A DNA stretch of 64,000 bases from Ampullaceana balthica (GCA_944989445.1 CALYLW010000209.1:87001-151000); one strand, 5' to 3'. Counted from the first letter of the stretch, positions 1 to 10,960 are shown. The notes: generated by a model from the letters alone, not told the origin. Made by a program: numbers and translations.

Positions 1-2012
1 AATATTTAAATTATCACTTCCTGGGGGCCGGGGGCCCAAATTAAGTTTTTTCCTTATATGAGCTTTATAAAAACTAAAAATCACTAATTCTCCTATTTCC
101 CGTGTAGGTAGAAGCATGAAACACTAGGTAGTTGATAAGCACACTTCCGCGATGGTAACAAGCGGAAAAAAATATTTAAATTAACACTTACTGGGGTCTG
201 GGGGCCCAAATGTAGTTTTTTTCTTATATAAAAAAACTGACTCATCACTAATTCTCCAACATCCCGAGTAGGTATTAGCATGAAACTTTGGGAACTTGCT
301 GAGTACACTCTCTCAACGATAATTGGCGAATAAGAATTTTAAAATTCACACTGTTGGGGGCCCGGGGCCCAAAAACGCTTTTTTTCCTTATATGGACTCT
401 ATAGATTATGAAATCACTAAGATTCTCATTTCTCGAGTAGGCAAAAGCATGAAACTTTGGGAAGTTGTTGAGTAAAAACCAGCGATAGCGACGGGAGGAA
501 AAAAAATTAAAATATCACTTCCTGGGGGCCGGGGGCCCAAATGAAGTTTTTTCCTTATATGAGCTACACAAAAACTAAAAATCACAAATTCTCCTATTTC
601 CCGTGTAGGTAGAAGCATGAAACACTAGGTAGTTGATAAGCACACTTCGCGATGGTAACAAGCGAAAAAAATATTTAAAATAACACTTAATGGGGGTCAG
701 GGGGCCCAAATGTAGTTTTTTTCTTATATAAAAAACTGACTCATCACTAATTCTCCAACTTCCCGTGTAGGTATTAGCATGAAACTTTGGGAACTTGCTG
801 AGTACACTCTCTCAACGATAATTGGCGAATAAGAATTTTAAAATTCACACTGTTGGGGGCCCGGGGCCCAAAAAACGCTTTTTTTTCCTTATATGGACTC
901 TATAGATTATGAAATCACTAATTTTCTCATTTCTCGAGTAGGCAAAAGCATGAAACTTTTGGAAGTTGTTGAGTAAAAACCAGCGATAGCGACGGGAGGA
1001 AAAAAATATTAAATTATCACTTCCTGGGGGCCGGGGGCCCAAATTAAGTTTTTTCCTAATATGAGCTATATAAAAACTAAAAATCACTAATTCTCCTATT
1101 TCCCGTATAGGTAGAAGCATGAAACACTAGGTAGTGATAAGCACACTTCCGCGATGGTAACAAGCGAAAAAATATTTAAAACAAAAGCTTAATGGGGTCC
1201 GGGGGCCCAAATTTAGTTTTTGTCTTATATAAAAAACTGACTCATCACTAATTCTCCAACTCCCGTGTAGGTATTAGCATGAAACTTTGGGAAGTTGTTG
1301 AGTACGCTTCCGCGATGGTAACAGGCGAAAAAATATTCAAAATTTCACTTACTGGGGGCACAGGGGCCCAAAATGTAGTTTTTTTCCTTATATGAGTTAT
1401 ATAAAAACTGAAAATCACTAATTCTCCTAATTCCTGTGTAGGAAGTAGCATGAAACTTTGAGTAGTTGTTAAGTAACATTCTGCGATGGTAACAGGTTAA
1501 AAAAATATCTAAATTATCACTTACTGGGGGCCGGGGGCCAAAATGTAGTTTTCTTCTTATATAAAAATCTGACTCATCACTAATTGTCCAATTTCTCGTG
1601 TTGGTAGCAGCATGAAACTTTGGAGAGTTGTTAAGTACACTTCCGCAATGGTAACAGGTGAAAAAGAATTTTGAAATTCACACTCATGGGGGCCGGGGGC
1701 CCAAAAACGTTTTTTTTCCTTATTCTGGCTTTATAAAAATTAAAAATCCCTTATTCTCCTATTTCCCGAGAAGGTAGAAGCATGAAACTTTGGGTAGTTG
1801 TTGGATAACATTCCGCGATGGTAACAGGTGGAACAATTATATAAAATATCACATAACGGGGGCCGGGGGCCGAAATGTAATTTTTTTCTTATATGAGCTA
1901 TATAAAAACTGAAAATCACTAATTCTCCTATTTCACGTGTAGGTGGAAACATGAAAATTTGGGCGGTTGTTGAGTACCCTCCCGCAATGGTAGCAGACGG
2001 AAAAAAATTAAA
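1..2012. repeat. 167-bp satellite, about 12 copies, 3-unit higher-order pattern
   Basis: The landmark GGGGGCCCAAA, or a close variant, recurs at about 31, 200, 365, 531, 700, 862, 1036, 1201, 1362, 1530, 1694 and 1866, a mean spacing near 167 bp. Each unit also carries a TTTTTTCCTTATATGAG-like stretch and a TAGGTAGAAGCATGAAA-like stretch. Three unit types (GGGCCGGGGGCCC, GGTCTGGGGGCCC and GGGCCCGGGGCCC) alternate in order over the first kilobase, giving a period of about 500 bp. The array runs off the left edge. The short reading frames in it are repeat artefacts. Confidence 0.9.
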
Positions 2013-2239
2013 TTATCAGCTCGATAGGATCACGGGAAGTGTGTCATTTTTTTACTTTTCGTTTTTGTTTTTCTGCGGGACTACAACAGACAGACAGACA
2101 AGACGGTGAAGTTAATATATGTATTATATCCATCATGATCCATTTTGAAATCGATTTGTGTTTTGAATTTGTGTTACGCGGGTTCTCAATGTTTACTGAA
2201 ATCCTAATTTACCGCAGCAAAGCGCGGGTATTTTGCTAG
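2013..2239 (+). mobile_element. Helitron-like 3' terminus
   Basis: The satellite ends in a unique segment containing TCACGGGAAGTGTGTCATTT, a CAGACAGACAGACAAGACGG block and GAAGTTAATAT. It finishes with an imperfect GC-rich hairpin (TACCGC...GCGGGTA) followed by TTTTGCTAG at 2231-2239 and then a T. A hairpin a few bases before CTAG, with insertion next to T, is the known 3' signature of Helitrons. Related CACGGAAAGTGGGTC segments recur near 19.7, 20.3 and 22.5 kb. No RepHel protein is present, so this would be a non-autonomous copy that may include the satellite array. Confidence 0.55.
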
Positions 2240-2659
2240 TTTATTATATAAATGAAGCACGTAAAGAATTAAACGTTAATCCATTCTGGTATTACAAAAC
2301 AATTTTAAACGCCTCACAGACTGATTAACGTGATCGGATGTGCGTTGAATCTGCGAGAAGTGAACTCTGTGTATTTTTTAATATACCGTATACCTGCACA
2401 GAATTTAAGGAGGCAATTTCTAAGAACAAGAAATTATTGAAAGCAGCCGAGTCTAGTGATAAATATAAAGGCAATAAGCGTTTAATTATTTCAAAATGCT
2501 GATGATTATTGTGCAGTGTAGTGACAGTATTGTACTTAGTCAAAGTCTTCAAAAAGATAAATATAGTAAGTTCGAGCTTAAATAATAGTTAGGAGATGTT
2601 TAAAAGCCCCTAACATGAACAAACATTTTTTAAAGTGACATAATCTTGCTATTAGAGTC
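2240..2659. other. Unassigned, possible coding remnant
   Basis: A plus-strand reading from about 2250 to 2510 looks protein-like (NVNPFWYYKTILNASQTD) but needs a frame change near 2325 and is then stopped. I do not recognise a family. No RNA gene or transposon end is visible. Confidence 0.25.
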
Positions 2660-3600
2660 GCAGATTTGCAAAGCCTAATGGACCGCTTTGCCAAGGTCGT
2701 CAGCGACTTCGGCCTAACCATCAGCCTCAAAAAGACTAACGTGATGGCCCAGGATGCTGATACACCCAACATCACCATCAATGGTTGCCAACTTGAGGCC
2801 GTGGAACACTTTACATACCTTGGCTCCAATATCACCAACAACCTGTCCCTTGATTCCGACCTAGACATAAGGATTGGCAAGGCCTCCATAACTCTGGCCA
2901 GGCTCTCAAAAAGAGTCTGGAACAACAAAAAGCTGACCATCAGAACAAAGATTGCTGTGTACCGTGTATGTGTGCTATGCACCCTCCTTTATGCCAGTGA
3001 ATCCTGGACCCTATACACCAGACAAGAAAGGAGATATGAGTGCTTTCCACATGCGCTGTCTCTGCACATCCTGGGAATCGCCTGGCAGGACCATGTCACC
3101 ACAAGGAGGTGCTACAACAGGTAAAAATACAAAGCATGACAACTCTTCTCCGCCAGCGTCGGCTCAGATGGTTGGGACATGTGTGCGGATTGGAGGATGG
3201 CAGAATCCTAAAGGAAATCCTCTATTCTGAGCTAGCCAAAGGAAAGAGGACTACATGCCGGCCTCATCTCCGTTACAAAGATGTCTGCAAGAGAGACCTC
3301 AAAGCTATTGGCATTAACATAAATAGTTGGGAAGAACTCGCTGGGGACAGGTACAGATCGAGACAGGCGTTGACTGCCGGGCTAGAAGAAGGAGAAAGTA
3401 AACCTGCAACAGGTCGCAGACGTAAATCGCCTTAAAAGGAAAAGGAGAGCAAATCAGCCAACCAAAAATAATATCTTTCACTGTCAGAAGTGCAGCACAG
3501 GCTGCCATTCGCGAGTGGGCTTGTACAGCCACAGCAGAAGCTTCAAAGCCATGCGCGCAAATTCCACAGGAGCACAGAAAATTCCGTCGTCTTACGAGAA
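2660..3600 (+). mobile_element. Non-LTR retrotransposon, C-terminal part of ORF2 (pseudogene)
   Basis: A plus-strand reading from 2666 shows the post-palm part of a reverse transcriptase: DFGLTISLKKTNVMAQ, then EAVEHFTYLGSNIT, then RIGKASITLARL. A frameshift near 3124 leads to RRLRWLGHVCGLEDGRI and RPHLRYKDVCKRDLKAI, the usual C-terminal region of this retrotransposon type. A degenerate Cys/His tail follows near 3490-3560. The catalytic palm is missing, so the copy is 5'-truncated. A relative lies on the minus strand at 38420-39745. The element cannot be active. Confidence 0.85.
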
Positions 3601-4021
3601 ATAAGGAACCCAACAATCTTGCTATATTTTGATATTTACAAAACTGTAATTTTCTCCAGAAAACATGGCATAAGCAGACATATTACCAGACAGAAGAAAA
3701 ACAATATTATTATATTTTTATATTATTGCATTCATAATCATGCATATTTTGAAAATATAATAAAGAAATGATGTTTAATGAGATTCCGATCTTATTCTAT
3801 ATTTAATATACGAATGTTGCAACGCATCATTATCTTGATTTGATCATATGAATATTAATGACATTTACAGACTACAGCACTTTTTGAATTCACACAGTTC
3901 ACTAAACCTATTCAATGATCCCAAAACCGCAAATTAATCATGTTGCTATTTTGGTTTTTTGTGCCATCGACAGCCGACACTAGTGTCCAATATTTTTGAG
4001 ACAACCATCTGGCAACCCTGT
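3601..4021. other. AT-rich spacer
   Basis: No coherent reading frame, RNA gene or repeat was seen. The stretch is AT-rich and starts just after the retrotransposon remnant. Confidence 0.5.
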
Positions 4022-4283
4022 AAGTGGACTAAAAAGAAGAAAATAATTTAAAACTAATAAGTTCATGTACTTACACATAATATAACTAAAAACGTTGGGC
4101 GGGCGCTTATGAGGTTTTACATATGCAGTTCACCCATTCTCTCACTTATAGATCTCTTTTTTTGCCTTCTTAACTATAAATCTTTAATTTTTATACCAAA
4201 CACCCGCCCTCACGTTTTTAATCATATTAAATCGAAGTACTTGAACTATAAGTTTAAAATTATATTCTTCTTTTTAGTCCACT
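4022..4283. mobile_element. Foldback MITE with about 85-bp arms
   Basis: The left end AAGTGGACTAAAAAGAAGAA is repeated inverted at the right end, finishing TTCTTTTTAGTCCACTT. Pairing continues inwards to the AAAAACGTTGGGCGGGCG / CGCCCTCACGTTTTTAATC region. A partial extra arm follows at about 4339-4430 (TTTTAGTCCACTAATAAAAA ... CAGCGCCCGCCCAACGTTT). No coding sequence is present. Confidence 0.75.
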
Positions 4284-4489
4284 TATAAAAACGTGGATTT
4301 TAAAAATCATTTTTTTTATCTTTATTTATTTTATTATTTTTAGTCCACTAATAAAAACGTGTTTTTTTAAAAATAATTTTTTACCTCTATTTATTTTACC
4401 AAACACCTCATCAGCGCCCGCCCAACGTTTAATAACAAAGCGATGAGGTCACGGGGTGAACTCGCCACGTGAAATTAAACTACGACAGG

Positions 4490-4690
4490 CGGGTACAGAT
4501 GCTTATATAAAGATAAACTAAGAATTGCATTTATTAAATTACGGTACATTCGATCGATCTGAAATTTTGATACAATGTATTGTCATCCAAGATCTATCTG
4601 TGGTAAATTTTTGAGCTCTCTAGGACCATCAGAAGTGGTTTAATTTTACTTTGGCAGATTTGAAAAATCTTGGACAGACACCCAATGCCA
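4490..4690. repeat. Dispersed repeat, copy 1 of a local pair
   Basis: The segment contains AAATTACGGTACATTCGATC, GATACAATGTATTGTCATCC and CAGAAGTGGTTTAATTTTAC. A diverged direct copy lies at about 5560-5735. The ATCGATCTGAAATTTTGATAC core also occurs in the 19.6-22.5 kb repeats, so it belongs to the same wider family. Confidence 0.75.
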
Positions 4691-4727
4691 CAGGAACGAA
4701 AGCGAGTTAATTAAAACGTGGTACATA

Positions 4728-5190
4728 AAATATTTAAAAAATCTTTTTTTAAAAGCACACACTTTTATTTGCATACAGAAAGTGCACTAAAAAGAAGAAA
4801 ATAAAATTTTTCTATGATAACAGGTGAAATGACTGAATCTATCCACTGCACATGAAAGCGTGGGGCGCCATTCACAAATCATTTCTCTTTGCAACTATTC
4901 CTTTGCATATAGATACAAATTTATAATTACTATGATAGTTGCATGTATATGAATTATGATCAAAGATTTGAAACTTTTAATTTTTATTAATATTCATACA
5001 AATGTGTATTTATGTTTCGCAGCCTTGTACGTGATAGAGAGTTGTGATGAGCGCCCCACGCTTTTATGTGCAGTGGATAGATTCAGTCATTTCACCTGTT
5101 ATCATAGAAAAAATTTATTTTCTTCTTTTTAGTGCACTTTCTATATGTAAATAAAAGCGTGTGCTTTTTAAAAATAGATTTTTTAAAATA
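4728..5190. mobile_element. Foldback MITE with about 130-bp arms
   Basis: The left arm, about 4728-4868, includes AGTGCACTAAAAAGAAGAAA and AGGTGAAATGACTGAATC. It is repeated inverted at about 5048-5190, ending in TTTCTTCTTTTTAGTGCACT and AAAGCGTGTGCTTTTTAAAA. The AAAAAGAAGAAAAT arm motif is shared with the element at 4022, so both probably belong to one foldback family. The central 180 bp is AT-rich and non-coding. Confidence 0.8.
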
Positions 5191-5349
5191 TTTTATTATC
5201 TACTTTTTAGTATCAAAATTTTTTAAATCAATTTTTCGACATAATCAATTCAATTTAATTAGTCAAACTTTTTTGTCTATAACTTAAATGTGATAGTGGT
5301 AAAAAGATAGAATATTAATTAAAAATTTATGTATTTAAAAAAACAGTTT

Positions 5350-5432
5350 CCCCAACTGAAAATTGAACCCGGTACCTCCAGGTCGAAAATCCATTACGTT
5401 AACAATTCGGTCAACTAGGCTACACAAATTCC
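5350..5432 (-). repeat. tRNA-like sequence (SINE head or tRNA pseudogene)
   Basis: Read on the minus strand, it shows an A-box-like TAGCCTAGTTGACCG, an anticodon-arm-like ATGGATTTTCGACCTGG and a B-box-like CGGGTTCAATTTTC at tRNA spacing. The acceptor arm does not pair well. I read it as a decayed tRNA-derived repeat, not a working tRNA. Confidence 0.4.
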
Positions 5433-5559
5433 AGTTGTTCCTCTTGTATTATCATGTCAATTTAGATTTAGTTTCGTATTACTGAGCTGTTTAACACCTG
5501 GAATGTGGTCACCGATGGCTGGTGGTGAACTCCGGTGACATTCACGTGAAAGTCAAGAA

Positions 5560-5735
5560 TAGCACGGATACAGCTTATATAGAGAGATAAACTAAAAATG
5601 CATTTATTTAATTACGGTACATTTAATCGATCTGAAAGTTTGATACAATGCATTGTCATCCAAGATCTATCTGTGGTAAAATTTTGAGATATCAAGGACC
5701 ACCAGAAGTGGTTTAATTTTACGATTCAAGATTTG
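5560..5735. repeat. Dispersed repeat, copy 2 of the local pair
   Basis: Diverged direct copy of 4490-4690. It keeps AAATTACGGTACATTTAATC, GATACAATGCATTGTCATCC and CAGAAGTGGTTTAATTTTAC. Confidence 0.75.
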
Positions 5736-6080
5736 ACGGATACAACATACAAACAGTGTGACTTAAATAAAAGCGTGTAATAATAATAAGACAGATTTGG
5801 GTACATGTGAGACACGGTTTTTTAGTGATTACAACAAATTCTGTCACTTACCCTTAGGGAGTTCTTGTAGTTGGGTGATGTTTGTATGACAAGTCTGAAG
5901 TCTGGTTTCATTCGGACCGTATGGCATCTGATGTCGTTTAAGTCAGTAAAAAAATCTAACTCAGGCCGGCCATCTTTCAAACTAAATTTTAAAACAAAAA
6001 TGCCTAAATGAGTAAAATTTCTAATAAAATCTCTAAAATTCTCTCACAGATTTAAATTACACTAGCTCAGAGAGGGTAAG
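5736..6080. other. No gene seen
   Basis: No convincing frame, RNA or repeat end was found. Confidence 0.5.
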
Positions 6081-6089
6081 ACCTATACT

Positions 6090-6815
6090 TCAACGCAGGT
6101 ATTATAAAGCTAAGATAACTAGTTTCAACATTGAACAAGGCGTAATAAAGGTGATGAAAGAGCTCTACAATCAGGCAAGCAGTGCAGTCCTATTTAAAGT
6201 CTGTTTAGGGGAAATCTTCAAGATGTCTATTGGAGTCCGCATTCTCTCACCTGTCCTGTTCAATATCTTCCTAGAAAAAAATCATGCAAGGAGCACTCAA
6301 TGATCTCCACACATCCATATCTTTAGGTGGAAGAACCTTGTGCAACCTGAGATTTGCTAACGATATACATATTTTGGCTGGGAACAGAAAAATACGAGAG
6401 CTCACGGACAAATTTGCAGAAAGATCAGGTGCAAATGGAATGGAAATCAGCTCAGAAAAAAGCAAGATATTGGTGAATACCTCAGTTGCAAACATCATAA
6501 TGAACCAACAAAAGCTGGAGGATGTACATACATTCATATACCTCAGAGCCATTATATCTATATCTATCCTGTGAAGTTGAAATTCGAGCTAGAATAGGGT
6601 CGGTAATGGCAGCAATTAGAAAATAATCAAAATATGGACAATCTCATGTTATACAGAACTCTCATAAATACCATTGTTCTGTATGGATGTGAAACTACTG
6701 GCAACCACTGAAAGATTGCAGCAGGCCTTTCAAAACAAATGCATGAGAAAAATTCTCCAGATCTCGTATCTAGAACACAAGACCAATCAATATGTCTGGG
6801 ATTTAAACAAACTGA
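6090..6815 (+). mobile_element. Non-LTR retrotransposon reverse transcriptase fragment
   Basis: The plus-strand reading gives a degraded RT palm: VIKVMKELYNQASSAVLFK, then SPVLFNIFLE, then GGRTLCNLRFANDIHILAG. NGMEISSEKSKILVNT and LEDVHTFIYLRAIIS follow. The catalytic F/Y-A-D-D motif reads F-A-N-D here, so the first catalytic aspartate is lost. Frameshifts and stops follow after 6570. The fragment stops near 6830, where an oppositely oriented endonuclease fragment of the same kind of element begins, which suggests an inversion or two insertions. Confidence 0.85.
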
Positions 6816-6848
6816 CAAGATTGATAAATGATAAAATATAACACAGTT

Positions 6849-7985
6849 TTTTGGCAGTTCTTTTCATTTCAGGTATGACCTCTTTTGATGTTTGGTGAAT
6901 GGAGTCTTTTAGCATTTCCCATTGATTGTCGATGCTTTCTATTTTATCTATTGCATTGTATCTGTTCCTGATAATAGTGTTGTGTCTTTCTCTTAGACCA
7001 TTATATGATCTAATTAGTTCTAAATTAAGTTGGGCATTGCGTCTAACTTTCTTAATTTTCTTAAATTTGATTCGTAGTGTCCCTGCTAGAGGTACATGGT
7101 CGCTGTTGCAGTCCGCACCTAGTCTTGTTTTCACTGACAACAATGAGTTTCTAAACCTTTTATTTATTAATATAAAGTCAATTTGATTCTTCGCGTTGTC
7201 ATCTGGGCTCTTCCAGGTCCACAGTCTTCCAGCTCCACAGTCTTCCAGGTCCACAGTCTTCCAGGTCCACAGTCTTCCAGCTCCACAGTCTTCCAGGTCC
7301 ACAGTCTTCCAGGTCCACAGTCTTCCATGTCCACAGTCTTCCAGCTCCAAAGTCTTCCATGTCCACAGTCTTCCAGCTCCACAGTCTACCAGGTCCACAG
7401 TCTTTCATGTCCACAGTCTTCCTGGTCCACAGTCTTCTTGGGTGTTGCTGAAACCAGGTATTTCCTATTATCATGTTGTGGATTCCTGCCCATTCAACTA
7501 GTTTGTCCCCTCTTTCATTTCTTTCGCCGAAGCCATGTCCTCATGTTATGTTGTTTTCTTTTAAGTTCCCCACACTGGCGGCATTAAAATCTCCCATTAT
7601 TATTGCTACTTCATGATTTTTTCATTCTCTGATTACTTTCTCGAGATCATCATAGAAGGTTCCGATGTCTTCTTCAAGGATGTTGAAGTTGGAGAGTAGA
7701 CCTGGCTAAAGTTGGTGTCTATTGGTGTTCCTTGCTGTTTCACCATTAGGATCCGGTCTGAAATGGGCCAGTGGCCCTTCAAAGCTTTAAATTTATTTTC
7801 GTCTATTATTATGCTGACTCCTCTTTCATGTGTGGTTCCTCCTGAGTATATTTTCTTGTATTTGTCTCATTGAATATTCCCTGCTCCCTTCCACCTACAT
7901 TCACTTATTCCGAGCAAGCTGACTTCCTTCCATGCGTTCCATTTCTCTTTTGATGTTATCAAGTTTCCCTGGTTGAAAATAATGC
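6849..7985 (-). mobile_element. Non-LTR retrotransposon endonuclease (EEP) fragment, split by a minisatellite
   Basis: The minus-strand reading shows the endonuclease motif EVAIIMGDFNA at about 7600-7570, with a conserved GNTWFQQHPRRLWT stretch before the repeat array. After the array come KNQIDFILINKRFRNSL and GADCNSDHVPL (catalytic Asp-His), then KEVIPEMKRTAKK. This is the apurinic-endonuclease-like N-terminal domain of ORF2. A 16-bp array of about 235 bp sits inside it, between LWTW and KSPDDN. Stops and frameshifts upstream of 7474 show the copy is dead. Confidence 0.85.
7204..7440. repeat. 16-bp minisatellite inside the endonuclease frame, about 15 copies
   Basis: The unit is CTTCCAGGTCCACAGT, with GCTCC and TGTCC variants. 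Sixteen is not a multiple of three, so three frames cycle through it and 48 bp gives 16 residues. The unit reads as the retrotransposon's own LWTWK codons on the minus strand, so it appears to have grown from that sequence. Confidence 0.9.
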
Positions 7986-8224
7986 CAGGCAAAAATACAG
8001 AACACTAAATGTGAGGAAGTGGGGTCAAGTTTTAAAAAGCTAATTATTAAATTTAAGTAGCTCTAAAAGTCTACGTCTCGTTATCAATATTACACCAACT
8101 TCCCGAGTTCAGATTAAGCTGAGAGTTTTTCAAACACGTATTTCTGATGATAGTACACGAATCAATAATAACTTATAAATGATATATGATTTTAGAAAAT
8201 TTTATTCATTTACTATGGTTAGTT

Positions 8225-9360
8225 AATTGTACCTTACATTTACATTGTATTTAAATAATAAATAATAATAATAATGATAATAATAATAATAATAATAATA
8301 AATTGGTAATTTGTATAGCGCTGCATCCCAGCAAGGAGCCGGGCTCCCAGCGCTTAAAATGGAGATAATAACATACATATAATAATTTAAATATACATTC
8401 TTATCATAATAACCACATAAATGACAGTACGTTACACATAAGCTACGTTAATCATTCAAAAGAAATATTGTTTCATTAATTTTGAAATTAAATTTTGAAA
8501 AGATGCCTCTTAAGTGCAGTCTTGGATGACTTAGTAGTTGAAATACCACGGATGGTAGAGATTTCCATTGTTTGGCTGCACAAAAAGAGAATGACCTTTC
8601 GCCAAACGTTTTAGTTCGTGTCTTAGGAACACAGAGAATGCGCGTGTCTGCAGAAGAGCGTAGCTGACGACTTCGTGAGTAGACCAACGAAGCTTAGTAA
8701 GATAGGAAGGGCATGAGTCAGAAAAGAAGTCGTGACAGAGAACGGCCAGTTTGTAATCAATTCGGGGTTGTATGGGTAGCCAATGAAGTGAGTAAAGTAG
8801 CGGAGTAACATGGTCATGTTTTTTTGCTATTAGAACTAATCTGGCAGCTGAATTTTAGCCTTTCTGACTTTCTGTAGTTTTTCAATGCATTGTTTTGGCG
8901 CACCTGACAGGAGAGAATTGCAGTAATCAATACGAGCTAGAACAAGAGCACAGACTAGATTTTTCGTTGCACTAACTGTTAAGTAATGACGGATTGAGTT
9001 GATCTGACGAATGGTGGTGTAGGCAGAGCGACAGATATGATTGATGAAGTTGTTGGTAGACATTTTGTCAGAAATAATGTAGCCAAGATTCCTAGTCTAT
9101 GTTTTGAACAGTATATCAGAACTAGCAACCTGAATAGAATTCGGAAGAGACTAAGTACTGCGTGATTTATTGTTACAGAATAGGAGTGCTTCTGTCTTAT
9201 TAACATTCAGTTTGAGCTTGATGAAAGTCATCCAAGACTTTACCTCACCAATGCACTCCTGCATCAATTTGACAGTGAAGTCAATATCAGAAGGATCAGT
9301 GTGAGTGTAAAGCCGAGTATCATCTGCAATTACGTGTGGCGCCTCCTCCATGTTTTAAAT
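8225..9360 (-). mobile_element. Non-LTR retrotransposon, 3' half with ATT-repeat tail
   Basis: The minus-strand reading from 9351 gives VIADDTRLYTHTDPSDIDF, which holds the RT catalytic A-D-D, then CIGEVKSWM and KLKLNVNKTEALLF. After frameshifts it gives HICRSAYTTIRQINSIRHYL, ARIDYCNSLLSGAPK, SRQLRSSADTRILCVPKT and GERSFSFCAAKQWKSLPS. These are the thumb and C-terminal parts of a CR1/L2/jockey-like ORF2. The 3' end carries the GCGCT...CCCAGC motif and an (ATT)n tail, read as (AAT)n at about 8250-8300 on the plus strand. Several frame breaks make it a pseudogene. Confidence 0.9.
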
Positions 9361-10152
9361 AAAACACCCAAAGGGATAAATAAGACTAAAACCCCTTTCA
9401 TTCAGTCTCACGCTTTCATTTGAGTCTCACGTTTTCTTTTGAGTCTCACGCTTTCATTTGAATATTTAAACATTTCTAGTACCTCGGATAGCATAAAAAA
9501 ATGTTTTTAAGAAATATTATTTATGTGAACAGAAGCGAGAGGTTTAATACATGCTTTTATCCAATATATTTGTTTAATGATATGGTTATGGGTGAAACTA
9601 AATAGAAATAAAAAGACAGCGAAAACGACATATATAAAAAATAGCTCACGTGACCAAATTGTAAATGATGACTTTAGTACCAGTGAGGTGTTGATTTAAT
9701 TCTTTCTTCAGCTCTTCCTCTTGTCTGAATAATGAGTAGAGATGGATGTACTTTAAGTTTCTCTTAGATGCTGAACTGTTAATGCGTTTTAGTTGGCCTG
9801 AGTTAAGGACTGTAACAATTTTAAGTATGCGGTGTCTATGTAGTGTCTATATTTATATCTTTGTGGTATACTGTATAAACGAGTAGCGGTCATGTCAGTT
9901 AATGAACATAATGGAGGTGTTTATGCAATGTTTGTCATTCACTCATTATTTAACTATATGAGCCCTGCCTCCAATATGTCTCTGATGTCACCAATTAAGG
10001 AGATGTAGATTGTGTACACACAAAATTTGTTAGCTAATAAATGAAACTGTGAACTTAGTTGAAGCACAATATGAGAAGCGATAAAATAAATTACTGTTTC
10101 TTCGATAAAATAAAAAAAATAACTACACAATTAATTTATTATTTGTATTGCG
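9361..10152. other. No gene seen; short 25-bp triplication
   Basis: About 9395-9465 holds three copies of a unit containing TTTGAGTCTCACGCTTTC. The rest is AT-rich with no convincing coding or RNA signal. Confidence 0.5.
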
Positions 10153-10172
10153 TTGTTGTTTTTGTTGTTAGT

Positions 10173-10377
10173 CAGTCAAATGCTGAAGGATATGTTTGGG
10201 CAGTTTGTAGCTGACAACTACGCATGTTTCCAAATTTTTTTGAGATATGAATCCAACAGTGGCAATCAGTTCATGTCTTGTGATCACCATAACTTCCTGG
10301 CCAAGCCGCAGGGAACCAGACATGAAGCCATTGCTAGATTGGCCTGTAGGATCAAATACGTTTTGAGCATTTGGTAG
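10173..10377 (+). CDS. Possible terminal exon of an unrecognised gene
   Basis: A pyrimidine-rich run ending in TTGTTGTTAG at 10163-10172 looks like a splice acceptor. It is followed by 205 bp open to a TAG at 10375-10377. The reading includes MLKDMFGQFVADNYACFQIF, LRYESNSGNQFMSCDHHNF and GTRHEAIARLACRIKYVL. Base composition is less AT-rich than the flanks and residue use looks protein-like. An AATAAA-like signal lies about 35-40 bp after the stop. I do not recognise the family, and no upstream exon was found. It could be a real 3' exon, a retro-fragment or chance. Confidence 0.35.
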
Positions 10378-10529
10378 TTTCTTGTAGCTGCTGATAAAGG
10401 AAATTTGAGGAATGAAAATAAAATTCTGAGCATTGCACTTGTGGGCATCATTGTGTTATTTTTTTTTAAGCTAGGATATGAATGTTTTAAATTGAAAACA
10501 TTTATAAATAATTGTGTTACAATTTTTAT

Positions 10530-10640
10530 GTAAAGTGCTGTGAGCCCAGCTTCTAGCTGGGGTACTGCGCTATTTAAGTTCTTGACTTATATTATTATTA
10601 TTACTATTATTAATATTATTATTACTTGTATTATTATTTT
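10530..10640 (+). repeat. SINE/LINE 3' tail with ATT microsatellite
   Basis: GTAAAGTGCTGTGAGCCCAG, CTAGCTGGGGTACTGCGCTA and TTAAGTTCTTGACTTATT are followed by an imperfect (ATT)n run. The same inverted-GC motif plus ATT tail ends the retrotransposon at 8225-8350, so both probably share a 3' end recognised by the same reverse transcriptase. Confidence 0.65.
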
Positions 10641-10829
10641 AATAACCCTTTCGAACAAGATTTTTATAGGCACGAGCTAAGGTGTCACGGGGGGCGGGGG
10701 GCTCCTCTTTTAAGAAACAGTGGGGAGGGGTGCAGTGGGGGTAGTCAGGGACCGAAGTAATGTTTAGTCTAGCTGCAGTGGATTATAGTGAAAGAGTCTT
10801 GGTAGCCTTTAGGGTTCGCCTATCTAAAC
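10641..10829. other. G-rich spacer
   Basis: Contains GGGGGGCGGGGGGCTCC and further G runs. No gene seen. Confidence 0.5.
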
Positions 10830-10960
10830 TACGCCCCTGTCTAACTGTGTGAACACTACGCTATTGGGTCCCCCTTGCTCAAGTACGCCCCTGTCTAACT
10901 GTGTGAATACTACGCTATTGGGTCCCCCTTGCTCAACTACGCCCCTGTCTAACTGTGTGA
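10829..10960. repeat. 54-bp tandem repeat, about 2.5 copies
   Basis: ACGCCCCTGTCTAACTGTGT begins at 10831, 10885 and 10939. Two full units and a third truncated unit run directly into the splice donor of the MORC exon at 10965. Confidence 0.9.

Noticed and set aside
1..1952. Five similar minus-strand frames of 67-91 codons
   Set aside because: They are units of the 167-bp satellite, with stops between units and no domain.
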